From an uncultured Candidatus Saccharibacteria bacterium (GTDB taxonomy: Bacteria > Patescibacteriota > Saccharimonadia > Saccharimonadales > Saccharimonadaceae), in assembly GCA_947253285.1 (NCBI GenBank), contig CAMXXV010000001.1, positions 177,698 through 241,697 of the forward strand: a stretch of 64,000 bases of DNA, written 5' to 3'. How positions within the stretch are numbered: the first letter of the stretch is position 1; each line of letters opens with the position of its first letter. Below are positions 50,147 through 58,397 of this stretch, in pieces. The translations under genes were made by a program, and so were the position numbers. The notes below the pieces were generated by a model. It made no database searches. It was not told the origin of the DNA and was given only the letters and a program-made list of their open reading frames with translations.

Positions 50147-50972
50147 ACTTGACCAGCTAATTATTAATGCCAGCACGCGTCGGCAATTAGCAAATTATTT
50201 AGCGCATCCGGCGCAAGCGTTGATGCTAACCGGTGCTTCTGGGTTGGGGCTTTACACTATTGCCGAGGCGTTGGCGCATCAGCTAGCTGGTGGCAACACC
50301 GTTTTACTGCGGCCGAGCCTACACAAGGCGCAAAAGACTGCCATTATTAATGCCGACGACATTGCCTACGTGACGAGTATTATTTATGATAAGCGTAAAG
50401 AATCGCTAGTGGTGGTGATAGACGATATCGACCAAGTGGCGCCAGGGGTCTCGGAACGCATTTTAAAAATTGTCGAAGAGCCCGTTAAGAACGTTTACTT
50501 TATTTTTACGACGCACCACCCGGCGGTTGTGCCAGCAACCATTATGTCGCGCTCACAGCAAATAGAAGTCGCGGCGCCTGAGGCAAGTGATTGCGCGACC
50601 TTATTAGCTGAGGCGCCAGATGCTAGCCAGGCTCAAATTAAATTTTTGGCCGCGACCTATCCAGCGCAAATTTATCGTTTAATTCACCAACCAAAGCTAC
50701 TTACTGCTGTTACTACACAGGCAAAGCTGGCTAAACAATTTATTACTAGCAACACTAGCGAGCGGTTAGTTTTAATTACCGATATTAAGGACCGCGCAGC
50801 TGCTACTGAATTTTGCGAGCTAGTAGTTAAATTCCTGCTTTTTGCACAGCGCACCCCAGAACATTCCGAGCGTCTCGTGCGTCAACTTAATCTCGTAAAT
50901 GACGTTATGACCTATCTGGCTGCCAGTTGCAACTTAAAATTAGCCTTAACTCAGCTGGCGCTTAATTTGTAA
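50139..50972 (+). CDS. DNA polymerase III delta'-like (HolB-like) AAA protein
   Basis: A 277-residue clamp-loader-type protein. The P-loop position reads GASGLGLYTI, lacking the GKT of active ATPases, as in delta' subunits. Walker B-like 'LVVVIDDIDQVAPG', then 'ILKIVEEPVKNVYFIFTT' and a sensor-1/SRC-like 'ATIMSRSQQIEV' follow. The C-terminal third is helical. GTG 50139 follows GGAG and overlaps the previous stop by 8 bases; the in-frame ATG at 50091 lies far inside the RluA gene. Assigned by motif order; no zinc module is present. Confidence 0.8.
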   Translation: MAKLDQLIINASTRRQLANYLAHPAQALMLTGASGLGLYTIAEALAHQLAGGNTVLLRPSLHKAQKTAIINADDIAYVTSIIYDKRKESLVVVIDDIDQVAPGVSERILKIVEEPVKNVYFIFTTHHPAVVPATIMSRSQQIEVAAPEASDCATLLAEAPDASQAQIKFLAATYPAQIYRLIHQPKLLTAVTTQAKLAKQFITSNTSERLVLITDIKDRAAATEFCELVVKFLLFAQRTPEHSERLVRQLNLVNDVMTYLAASCNLKLALTQLALNL

Positions 50973-50975
50973 TAC

Positions 50976-50984
50976 TGCTATAAT
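50976..50984 (+). promoter_or_regulatory. extended -10 promoter, leaderless mRNA
   Basis: TGC-TATAAT (hexamer 50979-50984), 6 bases before ATG 50991; no -35. Confidence 0.65.
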
Positions 50985-50990
50985 AGTAGC

Positions 50991-51638
50991 ATGTATGCCT
51001 TGCTTGTCTTAATTATTATCACAGTGGCAGTTATCTTTTGGCCAGAGGTAAAAGACCAAGCCGACCTCCAGCCGTCACGAATTGAGTTGCAGCTTAATAA
51101 GCTTTGGGATATCTCGCTCGGGGCGATTCACGACAAAAAATACGTCCGTGCCGAGAAGGCACTGTTGACTATTTTGCGGGTTGATGACCGTAATGCGCGC
51201 GCTTACAATCGTCTTGGCATTTTATACGCTAAGCAGGGGCAGTACAAAGACGCCATTGAATGTTTTGAAATCACGCAGAGTTTAGCGCCAAGCGCCTCAG
51301 CTCTCCATAATGTTGGTCTGATTTATTATGAGGTCGGTCAGTACGACAAGGCAGCGCAGGCGTTTGAGCAGGCGCTATCCAAGGAGTCTAATGTTGCCTC
51401 GCGTCACGTAGCCTACGCCAAGGTGCTTGAGAAAATGGGCAATAATAAAAAGATGCTTGAGGAGTTAAAGACTGCTGTCAATCTCGAGCGTAACCCGCAG
51501 TCACTTGGTTTGCTGGCTGACGCGCTTGATCGTAACGACGAACACGAGCAAGCTGAAAAAGTACGGCTCTTGATGGAAAAGACGCGTAAGCTTGGCAATC
51601 GCTCACGCATCAAGCAGCCACGTAGGGTGATATTTTAG
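50991..51638 (+). CDS. membrane-anchored TPR protein
   Basis: A 215-residue protein. An N-terminal hydrophobic anchor ('YALLVLIIITVAVIFW') is followed by tetratricopeptide repeats from about residue 45 to 185, for example 'AYNRLGILYAKQGQYKDAIE' and 'LHNVGLIYYEVGQYDKAAQA', with a basic C-terminus. TPR proteins scaffold protein complexes, probably on the cytoplasmic face if the N-terminus is outside. The partner is unknown. Likely leaderless (see 50976). Confidence 0.88.
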   Translation: MYALLVLIIITVAVIFWPEVKDQADLQPSRIELQLNKLWDISLGAIHDKKYVRAEKALLTILRVDDRNARAYNRLGILYAKQGQYKDAIECFEITQSLAPSASALHNVGLIYYEVGQYDKAAQAFEQALSKESNVASRHVAYAKVLEKMGNNKKMLEELKTAVNLERNPQSLGLLADALDRNDEHEQAEKVRLLMEKTRKLGNRSRIKQPRRVIF

Positions 51639-51661
51639 CTCATGATTAAACGACTAAGCTG

Positions 51662-51690
51662 TTGCATTCTGCGTGACGATTTGGTATGAT
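51662..51690 (+). promoter_or_regulatory. promoter of tRNA-Thr(TGT)/tRNA-Tyr
   Basis: TTGCAT (51662-51667), a 17-bp spacer and TATGAT (51685-51690), ending 9 bases before the mature tRNA 5' end. Confidence 0.8.
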
Positions 51691-51699
51691 ATTTTTAGT

Positions 51700-51776
51700 G
51701 CCAATTTAGCTCAGTTGGTTAGAGCAGCTGTTTTGTAAACAGCAGGTCCTCGGTTCGAATCCGAGAATTGGCTCCA
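51700..51776 (+). tRNA. tRNA-Thr (TGT)
   Basis: 77 nt with encoded CCA. Acceptor GCCAATT/AATTGGC, discriminator T; anticodon stem GCTGT/ACAGC with loop TTTGTAA, anticodon TGT at 51734-51736; T-arm GGTTCGAATCC. Confidence 0.96.
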
Positions 51777-51789
51777 CATTTCAACATTT

Positions 51790-51874
51790 GCTGGGGTAGT
51801 GAAGCGGTTAAACACGGCAGACTGTAAATCTGCTCCCTATGGGTTCGGGGGTTCAAATCCCTCCCCCAGCACCA
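51790..51874 (+). tRNA. tRNA-Tyr (GTA)
   Basis: 85 nt, class II with a long variable arm and encoded CCA. Acceptor GCTGGGG/CCCCAGC, discriminator A; anticodon stem GCAGA/TCTGC with loop CTGTAAA, anticodon GTA at 51824-51826. Probably co-transcribed with the preceding tRNA-Thr. Confidence 0.95.
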
Positions 51875-51882
51875 GATATTTT

Positions 51883-51905
51883 GCCCCCGTTTGGGGGCTT
51901 TTTAT
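51883..51905 (+). terminator. terminator after tRNA-Tyr
   Basis: GCCCCC (51883-51888), loop GTTT, GGGGGC (51893-51898), then TTTTT. Confidence 0.93.
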
Positions 51906-51931
51906 TTAGCAAACGTAGCTTAGTGTTTATG

Positions 51932-51960
51932 TTGACAATCCATTTTAGGTCTGCTATACT
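51932..51960 (+). promoter_or_regulatory. promoter of tRNA-Thr(GGT)
   Basis: TTGACA (51932-51937), a 17-bp spacer and TGC-TATACT (hexamer 51955-51960): both a consensus -35 and an extended -10. Confidence 0.88.
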
Positions 51961-51988
51961 CTAAAAAGTAGTGATTAGCTACTTCTAT

Positions 51989-52063
<75 letters not shown>

Positions 52064-52076
52064 CATAGTATGATTT

Positions 52077-52104
52077 TATTACACCCCTCGGGGTGTAATT
52101 TTTA
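52077..52104 (+). terminator. terminator after tRNA-Thr(GGT)
   Basis: ATTACACCC and GGGTGTAAT close on a CTCG loop, followed by TTTTT. Confidence 0.88.
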
Positions 52105-52120
52105 TAAGGGCACATACTAA

Positions 52121-52148
52121 AAATGCCACTGTTTATATCGTGGCATTT
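52121..52148 (-). terminator. probable terminator of the 53111-52173 gene
   Basis: AAATGCCAC (52121-52129), a 10-base loop, GTGGCATTT (52140-52148). Read on the minus strand the stem ends in TTT; it lies 25 bases past the stop codon. Confidence 0.7.
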
Positions 52149-52172
52149 ATGTGTAAAGTAATAGTTTTAGCG

Positions 52173-53111
52173 TTACTTTTTAATCAAGAAGAGATAAATA
52201 GCTATATCTGCCGCCATCGCTAGAATGTTGATAATGATGGCCATGACCGCGATGCGGCGAACTTTAGTTAGCTGCTCGGCGAATAGGCCATAAAGAAGAT
52301 ACTTGTTTACGAAAAATATCGCCACGATACCGCCAATGGTTGACAGAAGAGGCAAAACGCTAAGTACTAAGCTAGCCTTGCCTAAAAACTGAAGACTAGA
52401 AACGTACATCGCCATGTTTTCAACCGTATGGCGCTCTCGGTCGGACAAACCACTTAGTAATTCATCCATCTGTGCCTTATCGCGCTCAAGCGTACCGCTT
52501 TGTTCAAGCGCGTCTATCTCTTGGCGAATTTGCTGGCGTTGCTCGTCGTACATCGGCTTATTCTTTGCGTACTCTTGTACTGCTTTATTGACTTCGTTGA
52601 TAAAATCAGCGATATGACCTATATCATCTGAATAATCTTCCTGAAGCGACAGCTTTTGTTCAATATCGTCGCGGTCATCATTTTCAATTGTTTCTGATGA
52701 CCGATATTGTGCATGGATGCAGCATTTATCGCTGATCACAAAAATTCGTATAGCATTAGAATCAAAATAGCCGTTTAATGCACCTGTCACTAAGTTATTG
52801 CCACTGTTAATGTATATGCGGCTAAGTAACTCCCTATACTGCTCGTCTGTGACGCCACCCTCAACCGTAGTCCTCGCTACGTGGTCACCAATACCGGCGG
52901 TGATGGTAAATTTTTCATCCAAATTAATGACGCCCCCATTGCCCATAATTGAATCTGTAAATAATACAGCGTCACCTATTCCGCATATTCTACTATGGCC
53001 AATACTATGGAGCTTAACTTTTAATGTGTTAATTTTTGTCAAAGTTTGATAAGATTCATCTCCTAGTCGTTCCAGTTCCGGTATTTTACTCGGGTCGATT
53101 ATAGTGTTCAT
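52173..53111 (-). CDS. membrane protein of unknown function
   Basis: A 312-residue protein with no recognised family. About the first 220 residues are soluble: a beta-rich part ('RICGIGDAVLFTDS', 'KFTITAGIGDHVARTT') then a helical, probably coiled-coil region ('YDEQRQQIRQEIDALEQSG'). Two or three membrane spans fill the C-terminus ('VLSVLPLLSTIGGIVAIFF', 'AVMAIIINILAMAADIAIYL'). A TGC-TATCAT lies 6 bases before the ATG, implying a leaderless message. It is transcribed away from the ftsA block and followed by its own hairpin. Confidence 0.72.
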   Translation of the reverse strand: MNTIIDPSKIPELERLGDESYQTLTKINTLKVKLHSIGHSRICGIGDAVLFTDSIMGNGGVINLDEKFTITAGIGDHVARTTVEGGVTDEQYRELLSRIYINSGNNLVTGALNGYFDSNAIRIFVISDKCCIHAQYRSSETIENDDRDDIEQKLSLQEDYSDDIGHIADFINEVNKAVQEYAKNKPMYDEQRQQIRQEIDALEQSGTLERDKAQMDELLSGLSDRERHTVENMAMYVSSLQFLGKASLVLSVLPLLSTIGGIVAIFFVNKYLLYGLFAEQLTKVRRIAVMAIIINILAMAADIAIYLFLIKK

Positions 53112-53117
53112 GCTTAT

Positions 53118-53126
53118 ATGATAGCA
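53118..53126 (-). promoter_or_regulatory. extended -10 promoter, leaderless mRNA
   Basis: On the minus strand TGC (53126-53124) then TATCAT (53123-53118), 6 bases before the ATG at 53111. Confidence 0.55.
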
Positions 53127-53156
53127 GAATCCATTAGCTGGAGAAAGTGAGCACAG

Positions 53157-54026
53157 TTACTTTTTAGGGAAGAAGGTAAGGTAGCGCGGGAGCTCATCTT
53201 GTGCGGTGGCGGCAGGAATATTATCGAGTATAAAATCTAAGCCGTCGGTGAATGCTTGATATAGAAGTGGAGTAAATGACAGCCAGGCATACCAAGTTGG
53301 TTGGCCCGCATCAAACAGCCGGCGACGATTTAGTGCCATAGTGCAGATTATACTATATAAACTTACGAGGATTAATGGCGGGACGGTGAACCAAGGGTAA
53401 ATATTGTAAAATACTAGAAAAAATATTGGTATTACGGCAATCATGAAGGCAATAGTTGCAATTCGCTTTGCGCGTTTGTAGGTAGCGCGCGACGTTCGGT
53501 AGCCTTTTGCAAAAATCGGAATCAACGCTTCACAGAAGACATCGCGTATGCTATTAGTCGGTTGCGCCACCGGGTGTGCAAATGATGGCAGTTTACCAGG
53601 CTTCACAGCTGCGAGTAGTATGGTTTTACTGGAGCTATTGTTAGAATTAGCATCAGAGGTGGGGACCAAGGTAGAGCTAACAACAGAAGCGGGATTATTG
53701 ATAGACACGGGATTGGCAGTGGTAGTGGGCTGCTCGGATGAGCTAGTGGCATTAGCCGCGCCTTTAGATGGGCGAAAACTATCTGGCACGTAGTCTGACG
53801 ATGCAGTCGGATACGGTTCAATACCACCAATCTGCTTTAAATAATTTGTCACCGGATTATTGTATATATCGGTGTATTGTTGCTGGCTGCTTTCGCTGGT
53901 AACTGTTGTGCCAGCTGGCGTCGCACTGTTGTTCTGCATAGTGCCAGCCTGAGCCGTCGCCGTTAAATTAGAACTAGGAAACGACTGCGTCGTTTGGGTT
54001 ATAGGGGTAACTTGTTTATCTTGCAT
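53157..54026 (-). CDS. DUF805-like membrane protein with disordered N-terminus
   Basis: A 289-residue protein. Residues 1-150 are Ser/Thr/Asn/Gln/Pro-rich and probably disordered. The rest is a small membrane domain with two to three spans ('TIAFMIAVIPIFFLVFYNIY', 'VPPLILVSLYSIICTMAL') and the segment NRRRLFDAGQPTWYAWLSF, which resembles the 'RRLHD-G--GWW' signature of DUF805. Function unknown. It is divergent from ftsA with a 90-base shared upstream region, and 45 bases upstream of the minus-strand membrane gene at 53111. Confidence 0.65.
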   Translation of the reverse strand: MQDKQVTPITQTTQSFPSSNLTATAQAGTMQNNSATPAGTTVTSESSQQQYTDIYNNPVTNYLKQIGGIEPYPTASSDYVPDSFRPSKGAANATSSSEQPTTTANPVSINNPASVVSSTLVPTSDANSNNSSSKTILLAAVKPGKLPSFAHPVAQPTNSIRDVFCEALIPIFAKGYRTSRATYKRAKRIATIAFMIAVIPIFFLVFYNIYPWFTVPPLILVSLYSIICTMALNRRRLFDAGQPTWYAWLSFTPLLYQAFTDGLDFILDNIPAATAQDELPRYLTFFPKK

Positions 54027-54100
54027 CTTACTAACATTATTTTAGCGCAAATTATATTGTAAGCGCAACCAAAATTTAACGTGCCATCTTAGCGTGAGCG

Positions 54101-54109
54101 TGTTATAAT
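54101..54109 (+). promoter_or_regulatory. extended -10 promoter, leaderless ftsA mRNA
   Basis: TGT-TATAAT (hexamer 54104-54109), 7 bases before ATG 54117. Confidence 0.65.
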
Positions 54110-54116
54110 AGAATAT

Positions 54117-55382
54117 ATGGATGATAATAGATACGGCGTAGGTATCGATATTGGCACCGGCTCAGTTAAGGTGGTTGTGGGTGTTTGCCCGCGCGACAGT
54201 GCCGAGAGCAGCGAGTCTATCTTGCCAAATATTATTGGTGTTGGCGTGCAGCCTAGTGCTGGTATGCGCAAGGGTATAATTACTGATATCACTAAGGTTT
54301 CTCGGGCGTTAGATAAGGCCTTACTGCAGGCTGAGCAGATGAGCGGTCAAGAGATTCGTCACGCTACATTTTCGGTTAATGGCACAAAAATTGCTGGTAT
54401 TCAGTCGCGAGGTGTCGTAGCGGTTAACGGCGACCGTCAGACAATTGGTCCGGATGAAACCGAGCGCGCCATTAAAGCTGCTCAGGTGGTAAAGCTTGGT
54501 CCCAACCAAATTATTTTAAACGCCAAACCACGCACTTATAAAGTAGACAATCAAGATGGTATTCGTGATCCAATTGGTATGACGGGTGTTCGGCTGGAAG
54601 TTGATGCCTTTGTCACTACTGCATTGTCACCTCAACTACGCAACATTGACAGTGTGGCGAGTAATTCCAATATTGACCAGACTGGCCCGTGTATTCCAGC
54701 GGGTATTGCGTCGTCATCTATCGCGCTTAACGACCAGCAGAAGGAGAACGGTGCGGCATTGCTTGATATTGGCCACTCCACAACTACACTGGTGGTTTAT
54801 GATGAGGGTGATATAGTTGATATTAAAGTTTTGCCAATAGGCTCTAACAATATCACCAGCGACCTCGCAATTGGTTTGCAAACTGACCTCGACATTGCCG
54901 AGCAAGTTAAATTGCAACATGCCGTAGCAGCACCGCAGCTTCGACGGGGTAACGAAGAAATGGTGGCAATTAAGGTGGCACAGCCGGATGGTTCTGCTCG
55001 CAAAATTGGTTTTAAGACGGAACTAATAGATACCATTGTAGCAACACGTCTTGCCGAGTTATTTGAACTGGTCAATAAAGAGCTCAAGCGCATCCATCGC
55101 GCCGGAGCATTGCCGGGCGGCGTAGTGCTTACTGGCGGTGGTGCGAAATTACGCGGTATTACTGACTTTTCGCGCATGGCGCTACAAATCAATACACATG
55201 TGTTTGCGCCACAGAATTACCAAATGGTGTCTAAATTAGCCGCCGACCCAAGCTTCTCAGCTGCAATTAGTCTGATGGAGCAAGACCTTGCACAAGTTAT
55301 GAATGAGCCAGAGCAAGGTCGCCGGCGTGGCGGTAGCGGTGGTGGTGGTATTTTCGCTAAGTTATTCCACTTCGGTAAATAA
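54117..55382 (+). CDS. ftsA: cell division protein FtsA
   Basis: A 421-residue actin-like membrane tether for FtsZ. It has 'YGVGIDIGTGSVKVVVG' (phosphate 1), the SHS2/1C region 'RKGIITDITKVSRAL', 'GAALLDIGHSTTTLVVY' (phosphate 2) and 'GGVVLTGGGAKLRGI' (adenosine). The Gly-rich linker and final amphipathic helix IFAKLFHFGK fit the membrane-targeting sequence. It precedes ftsZ as usual, but with its own predicted leaderless start and a separate ftsZ promoter. Confidence 0.95.
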   Translation: MDDNRYGVGIDIGTGSVKVVVGVCPRDSAESSESILPNIIGVGVQPSAGMRKGIITDITKVSRALDKALLQAEQMSGQEIRHATFSVNGTKIAGIQSRGVVAVNGDRQTIGPDETERAIKAAQVVKLGPNQIILNAKPRTYKVDNQDGIRDPIGMTGVRLEVDAFVTTALSPQLRNIDSVASNSNIDQTGPCIPAGIASSSIALNDQQKENGAALLDIGHSTTTLVVYDEGDIVDIKVLPIGSNNITSDLAIGLQTDLDIAEQVKLQHAVAAPQLRRGNEEMVAIKVAQPDGSARKIGFKTELIDTIVATRLAELFELVNKELKRIHRAGALPGGVVLTGGGAKLRGITDFSRMALQINTHVFAPQNYQMVSKLAADPSFSAAISLMEQDLAQVMNEPEQGRRRGGSGGGGIFAKLFHFGK

Positions 55383-55393
55383 CGTAACCACTA

Positions 55394-55422
55394 TTGCCAC
55401 TAGTTGTTAATATGTGTATAAT
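55394..55422 (+). promoter_or_regulatory. ftsZ promoter
   Basis: TTGCCA (55394-55399), a 17-bp spacer and TATAAT (55417-55422). The leader of about 28 nt contains AGGAGGG, a strong ribosome-binding site, so FtsZ is set for higher expression than the leaderless FtsA. Confidence 0.82.
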
Positions 55423-55456
55423 GTAATTGTGAGATTAAACTATTTTAGGAGGGTTT

Positions 55457-56830
55457 ATGCCAGAGGTTAAGCCAACAGATATTCAGGCACCTGCTGTCAT
55501 TAAAGTCGTCGGCGTTGGCGGTGCCGGTGGCGCAGCAGTCAATCGCATGCGTGATGCTGGGATTGAAGGAGTTAGTTTTATTGCCATTAACACTGATGCT
55601 CAAGCATTACAGGCATCAAAAGCAGATGTTAAAGTCCACATTGGTCGCGATACGACTCGTGGTCTCGGCGCTGGCGCTGACCCATCAGTCGGTGAAGCCG
55701 CTGCTCGCGAGAGTATTGACGACATCAAGCAAGCGCTAGAGGGCGCTAACATGGCGTTCATTACCTTTGGTGCTGGTGGTGGTACTGGTACCGGTGCTGC
55801 GCCAGTCGTCGCTGAAGTCGCCCGCGAACTTGGTATCTTAACTGTTGGTGTGGTTACTCGACCATTTACCTTTGAGGGGCAAAAGCGCCGCCAAAACGCC
55901 GACCTTGGTATTGCCAACATTTCTAAAGTAGTAGACACTTTAATTACTATTCCAAATGACCGCTTATTGCAGACTATCGACCGCCGCACACCGTTGCTTG
56001 AGACCTTCAAGATTGCTGACGATGTCTTGCGCCAGGGCGTGCAGGGTATTTCTGAGCTTATCACCCAAAGCGGCTTAATCAACCTCGACTTTGCCGATAT
56101 TAAGGCTATTATGAGTAACGCCGGTAGCGCCCTAATGGGCATTGGCCGCGCTAGTGGTGACGACCGCGCCGTCAAGGCTGCACATCAAGCTATCGAATCA
56201 CCACTTATCGAAGTTAGTATTGATGGTGCTCGTGGCGTCCTCTTGAATGTCACCGGTGGTTACGATATGTCAATGTCTGAGGTACAAGAGGCAGCCGACA
56301 TTATTACCGCTGCAGTTGCACCAGATGCCAACATTATCTTTGGTGCTAACTTAAAGCCAGAAATGGAAGACGAGTTGATTATCACCGTAGTTGCTACGGG
56401 CTTCGATGCCAACTACTTTGCTGGCAAGGATAATCAGGGTCGTGCCACAAAAGCAGTCACTGCTAAGACAGATGACACTAATTCAAATGACGACTTTAGT
56501 AAAATGGACTTGGGTGGCATTGACCTCGATAATGATGCCAGTAGTACACCAGTTACGCCAGAAGATTTTACGGCAGATAATGGCCATGAAGCTTCATGGA
56601 CACAGCAAGAACCTGCTAGTCAAAATGACCAGCCAGAAGATGAGCCTGAACATCAGCCTGAAATGCATCAGACAGAAGAAGACCAGCCAACATCTGACGA
56701 ACAGCCAATGCCACAGCGCAATATCTTAAGCCCAAATGACGACGATGACGAAGATGACGATAAGGAAGACTCAATGTTTGATACACCAGCCTTCTTGCGC
56801 CGCAAGTTCCACTTTGGTCATAAGAAATAA
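55457..56830 (+). CDS. ftsZ: cell division protein FtsZ
   Basis: A 457-residue tubulin-like GTPase forming the division ring. '[16 protein letters not shown]' near the N-terminus, the tubulin signature [13 protein letters not shown] (residues 107-119) and '[20 protein letters not shown]' are present. A long acidic, Gln/Glu/Asp-rich linker follows residue 330, ending in the conserved C-terminal peptide [13 protein letters not shown] that binds FtsA and other partners. Both FtsA and FtsZ end in similar basic 'FHFG' peptides. Confidence 0.97.
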   Translation: MPEVKPTDIQAPAVIKVVGVGGAGGAAVNRMRDAGIEGVSFIAINTDAQALQASKADVKVHIGRDTTRGLGAGADPSVGEAAARESIDDIKQALEGANMAFITFGAGGGTGTGAAPVVAEVARELGILTVGVVTRPFTFEGQKRRQNADLGIANISKVVDTLITIPNDRLLQTIDRRTPLLETFKIADDVLRQGVQGISELITQSGLINLDFADIKAIMSNAGSALMGIGRASGDDRAVKAAHQAIESPLIEVSIDGARGVLLNVTGGYDMSMSEVQEAADIITAAVAPDANIIFGANLKPEMEDELIITVVATGFDANYFAGKDNQGRATKAVTAKTDDTNSNDDFSKMDLGGIDLDNDASSTPVTPEDFTADNGHEASWTQQEPASQNDQPEDEPEHQPEMHQTEEDQPTSDEQPMPQRNILSPNDDDDEDDDKEDSMFDTPAFLRRKFHFGHKK

Positions 56831-56835
56831 CCGCC

Positions 56836-57300
56836 ATGCAATGTCCTAAATGCAAGTTCGAAGACAGCAAGGTACTTGAATCGCGCGACGCCGGTAGTGC
56901 CGTGCGTCGCCGGCGCGAGTGTCTTAAATGTGGCGCTCGTTACACCACTTATGAGCGCATTGAGCGCCCCAATCTAGCAGTTATTAAGAGCGACGGCCGG
57001 AAAGTATTGTTTGACCGGCAGAAACTTTATAACGCTGTACAACGTTCAGTGGGGAAAACACTCGAGAATGAAACAGAGGTGGAGGAGATTGTCGCCCATG
57101 TTGAAGACCAACTTTATGCACTTGGCGACACCGAATACCCCTCCAGTACCATCGGCGACCTTGTGATGGATGACTTGGCGCATCGCAATGAGGTGGCTTA
57201 TGTTCGGTTTGCCTCGGTTTATAAAAAGTTTAATAATGCCGACGAGTTTGCTAAGACATTATGCGAACTACGCGAGCGTCTACTAAAGGAGAAACAATGA
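56836..57300 (+). CDS. nrdR: transcriptional repressor NrdR
   Basis: A 154-residue regulator of ribonucleotide reductase genes. The zinc ribbon has C3, C6, C29 and C32, followed by an ATP-cone (about residues 46-136, 'IKSDGRKVLFDRQKLYNAVQ'). It represses nrd promoters in the dATP-bound state; no nrd gene lies in this window. It starts 5 bases after ftsZ without a clear ribosome-binding site and overlaps the next gene by 4 bases (ATGA), so it is probably translated by coupling. Confidence 0.96.
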   Translation: MQCPKCKFEDSKVLESRDAGSAVRRRRECLKCGARYTTYERIERPNLAVIKSDGRKVLFDRQKLYNAVQRSVGKTLENETEVEEIVAHVEDQLYALGDTEYPSSTIGDLVMDDLAHRNEVAYVRFASVYKKFNNADEFAKTLCELRERLLKEKQ

Positions 57301-57560
57301 GAATCGTTTTAGTTTACCGTGAACACTCTGAAGACCGTCGTTGGGTCGAAGAATTTTTGCACGATTACCAATCACGTACTGGCCGTGATATTGAGGTAAT
57401 GGACCCAGATAGCCCAGCTGCCGTTAGCTTTTGCAGCACCTATGATATCATGCGCTACCCAGCTCTTATCGCCATTGGCAATGATGGCACCGTTTACGAA
57501 CAGTGGAACGCCGATAACTGGCCGCAAATCGATACTGTATCTGGCTTAGCTAATTTATAG
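57297..57560 (+). CDS. small thioredoxin-fold-like protein
   Basis: An 87-residue cytoplasmic protein. The pattern 'RRWVEEFLHDY', 'FCSTYDIMRYPALIAIGNDG' and 'YEQWNADNWP' follows a thioredoxin fold with the cis-proline segment (RYPALI), but there is no CxxC, only one Cys, so dithiol chemistry is unlikely. ATG 57297 follows AAAGGAGAAAC and overlaps the nrdR stop. It closes the ftsZ-nrdR unit; the function is not known. Confidence 0.7.
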   Translation: MRIVLVYREHSEDRRWVEEFLHDYQSRTGRDIEVMDPDSPAAVSFCSTYDIMRYPALIAIGNDGTVYEQWNADNWPQIDTVSGLANL

Positions 57561-57586
57561 CGTGTGTTGGCTTATCCTTAACTCTA

Positions 57587-57615
57587 TTGACATTTTAGCC
57601 TTTATATGATATAGT
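57587..57615 (+). promoter_or_regulatory. promoter of the 57669 gene
   Basis: TTGACA (57587-57592), a 17-bp spacer and TATAGT (57610-57615). Confidence 0.82.
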
Positions 57616-57622
57616 ACAAGTA

Positions 57623-57652
57623 TTATTGGGCAGGAGCCCCGTAATGTACCTT
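57623..57652 (+). promoter_or_regulatory. 5' leader hairpin + TGTACCTT element, copy 3
   Basis: TTATTGGGC (57623-57631), loop AGGA, GCCCCGTAA (57636-57644, one mismatch), then TGTACCTT (57645-57652). The stem begins at the predicted transcription start; its feet TTAT/GTAA are the same as in the copy at 12608. Confidence 0.62.
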
Positions 57653-57668
57653 GTATGAAAGGATTGAA

Positions 57669-58250
57669 ATGGCCGACAATAACATGTCTGCGTCGGGTAC
57701 AACTATGAGGCCAAATGCCGATATCGTTCGTTTCTGCGTCGCAGCTAAGAAAATGCGCCCTTACCGTAGCAGTATCTCTGGCACATATTACCGCCAAAGA
57801 GAAGCCGGTGAAGTCGTACCAGCCGTACTTGAGGAAGCTCATCGCAGCTTCTCCGGTCTATATCAAAGGATTGATCAATATTTCAATCCTGAAGATGACG
57901 GAGAGGTTGCTCCATCAGCCAAGCAATTAGAATCAATTGCAGTTTATGCAGCAGAAGCTTATCGTATGGTAAAGAAGCTTGGCGATTACGCTGAAAATGC
58001 TCAATCATACGACCCATGCTGGACTATAATTTATAGTTCTACTTGTCAGATTGAACGCAATAGCTGGCTTTCTACGCTAGTAAACTGTTGTGTATCAATC
58101 AAAGAGCTAATTAGCGATTCGAAAACATCATTTGCTGAGATTTATAGGCGATCAATTTACCGATTTAATCACCGCAACGATGAAATTCGTTCGACTAATC
58201 ATGGCGCTGAGCGCAATAGTACTTACACCAAGTACCGCAAAAATCTTTAA
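57669..58250 (+). CDS. small helical protein of unknown function (paralog of 58398)
   Basis: A 193-residue protein not recognised. It aligns by eye with the next gene: 'YFNPEDDGEVAPSAKQLES' versus 'RFNPSGANVPSLAEYSE', followed by an Ala-rich helix, and 'ERNSWLSTLVNCCVSIKEL' versus 'WRNSRLDQLIDICQRILDI'. So it is a tandem paralog pair. There is no signal peptide or membrane segment. GAAAGGATTGAA precedes ATG 57669; an in-frame upstream reading from 57651 lies in the leader. It has its own promoter and terminator. Confidence 0.72.
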   Translation: MADNNMSASGTTMRPNADIVRFCVAAKKMRPYRSSISGTYYRQREAGEVVPAVLEEAHRSFSGLYQRIDQYFNPEDDGEVAPSAKQLESIAVYAAEAYRMVKKLGDYAENAQSYDPCWTIIYSSTCQIERNSWLSTLVNCCVSIKELISDSKTSFAEIYRRSIYRFNHRNDEIRSTNHGAERNSTYTKYRKNL

Positions 58251-58277
58251 GTCTTACCATATCAATATCCAACCCCC

Positions 58278-58308
58278 AGGGGCGACATTAGTCGCCCCTC
58301 TTTCTTTA
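58278..58308 (+). terminator. intrinsic terminator
   Basis: AGGGGCGAC (58278-58286), loop ATTA, GTCGCCCCT (58291-58299), then CTTTCTTT. Confidence 0.9.
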
Positions 58309-58319
58309 ATGTGCACTGA

Positions 58320-58348
58320 TTGACAAATTAGCAATAACATGATACAAT
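58320..58348 (+). promoter_or_regulatory. promoter of the 58398 gene
   Basis: TTGACA (58320-58325), a 17-bp spacer and TACAAT (58343-58348). Confidence 0.83.
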
Positions 58349-58354
58349 ACAAAA

Positions 58355-58379
58355 ACTTGGTGAATACCGAGTGTACATT
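58355..58379 (+). promoter_or_regulatory. 5' leader hairpin + TGTACATT element, copy 4
   Basis: ACTTGGT (58355-58361), loop GAAT, ACCGAGT (58366-58372), then TGTACATT (58372-58379, sharing one T with the stem), then GAGAGGA. The stem begins at the predicted transcription start. Confidence 0.65.
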
Positions 58380-58397
58380 ACATGAGAGGATATAGAT

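Noticed and set aside
55600..56175. 191-codon open frame on the minus strand inside ftsZ
   Set aside because: It lies entirely opposite a clear FtsZ gene, has no ribosome-binding site, and its length follows from the codon bias of the real frame.
57297..57560. Glutaredoxin/thioredoxin with redox function
   Set aside because: The CxxC site is absent (reads FCSTYD), so only a fold-level resemblance is claimed.
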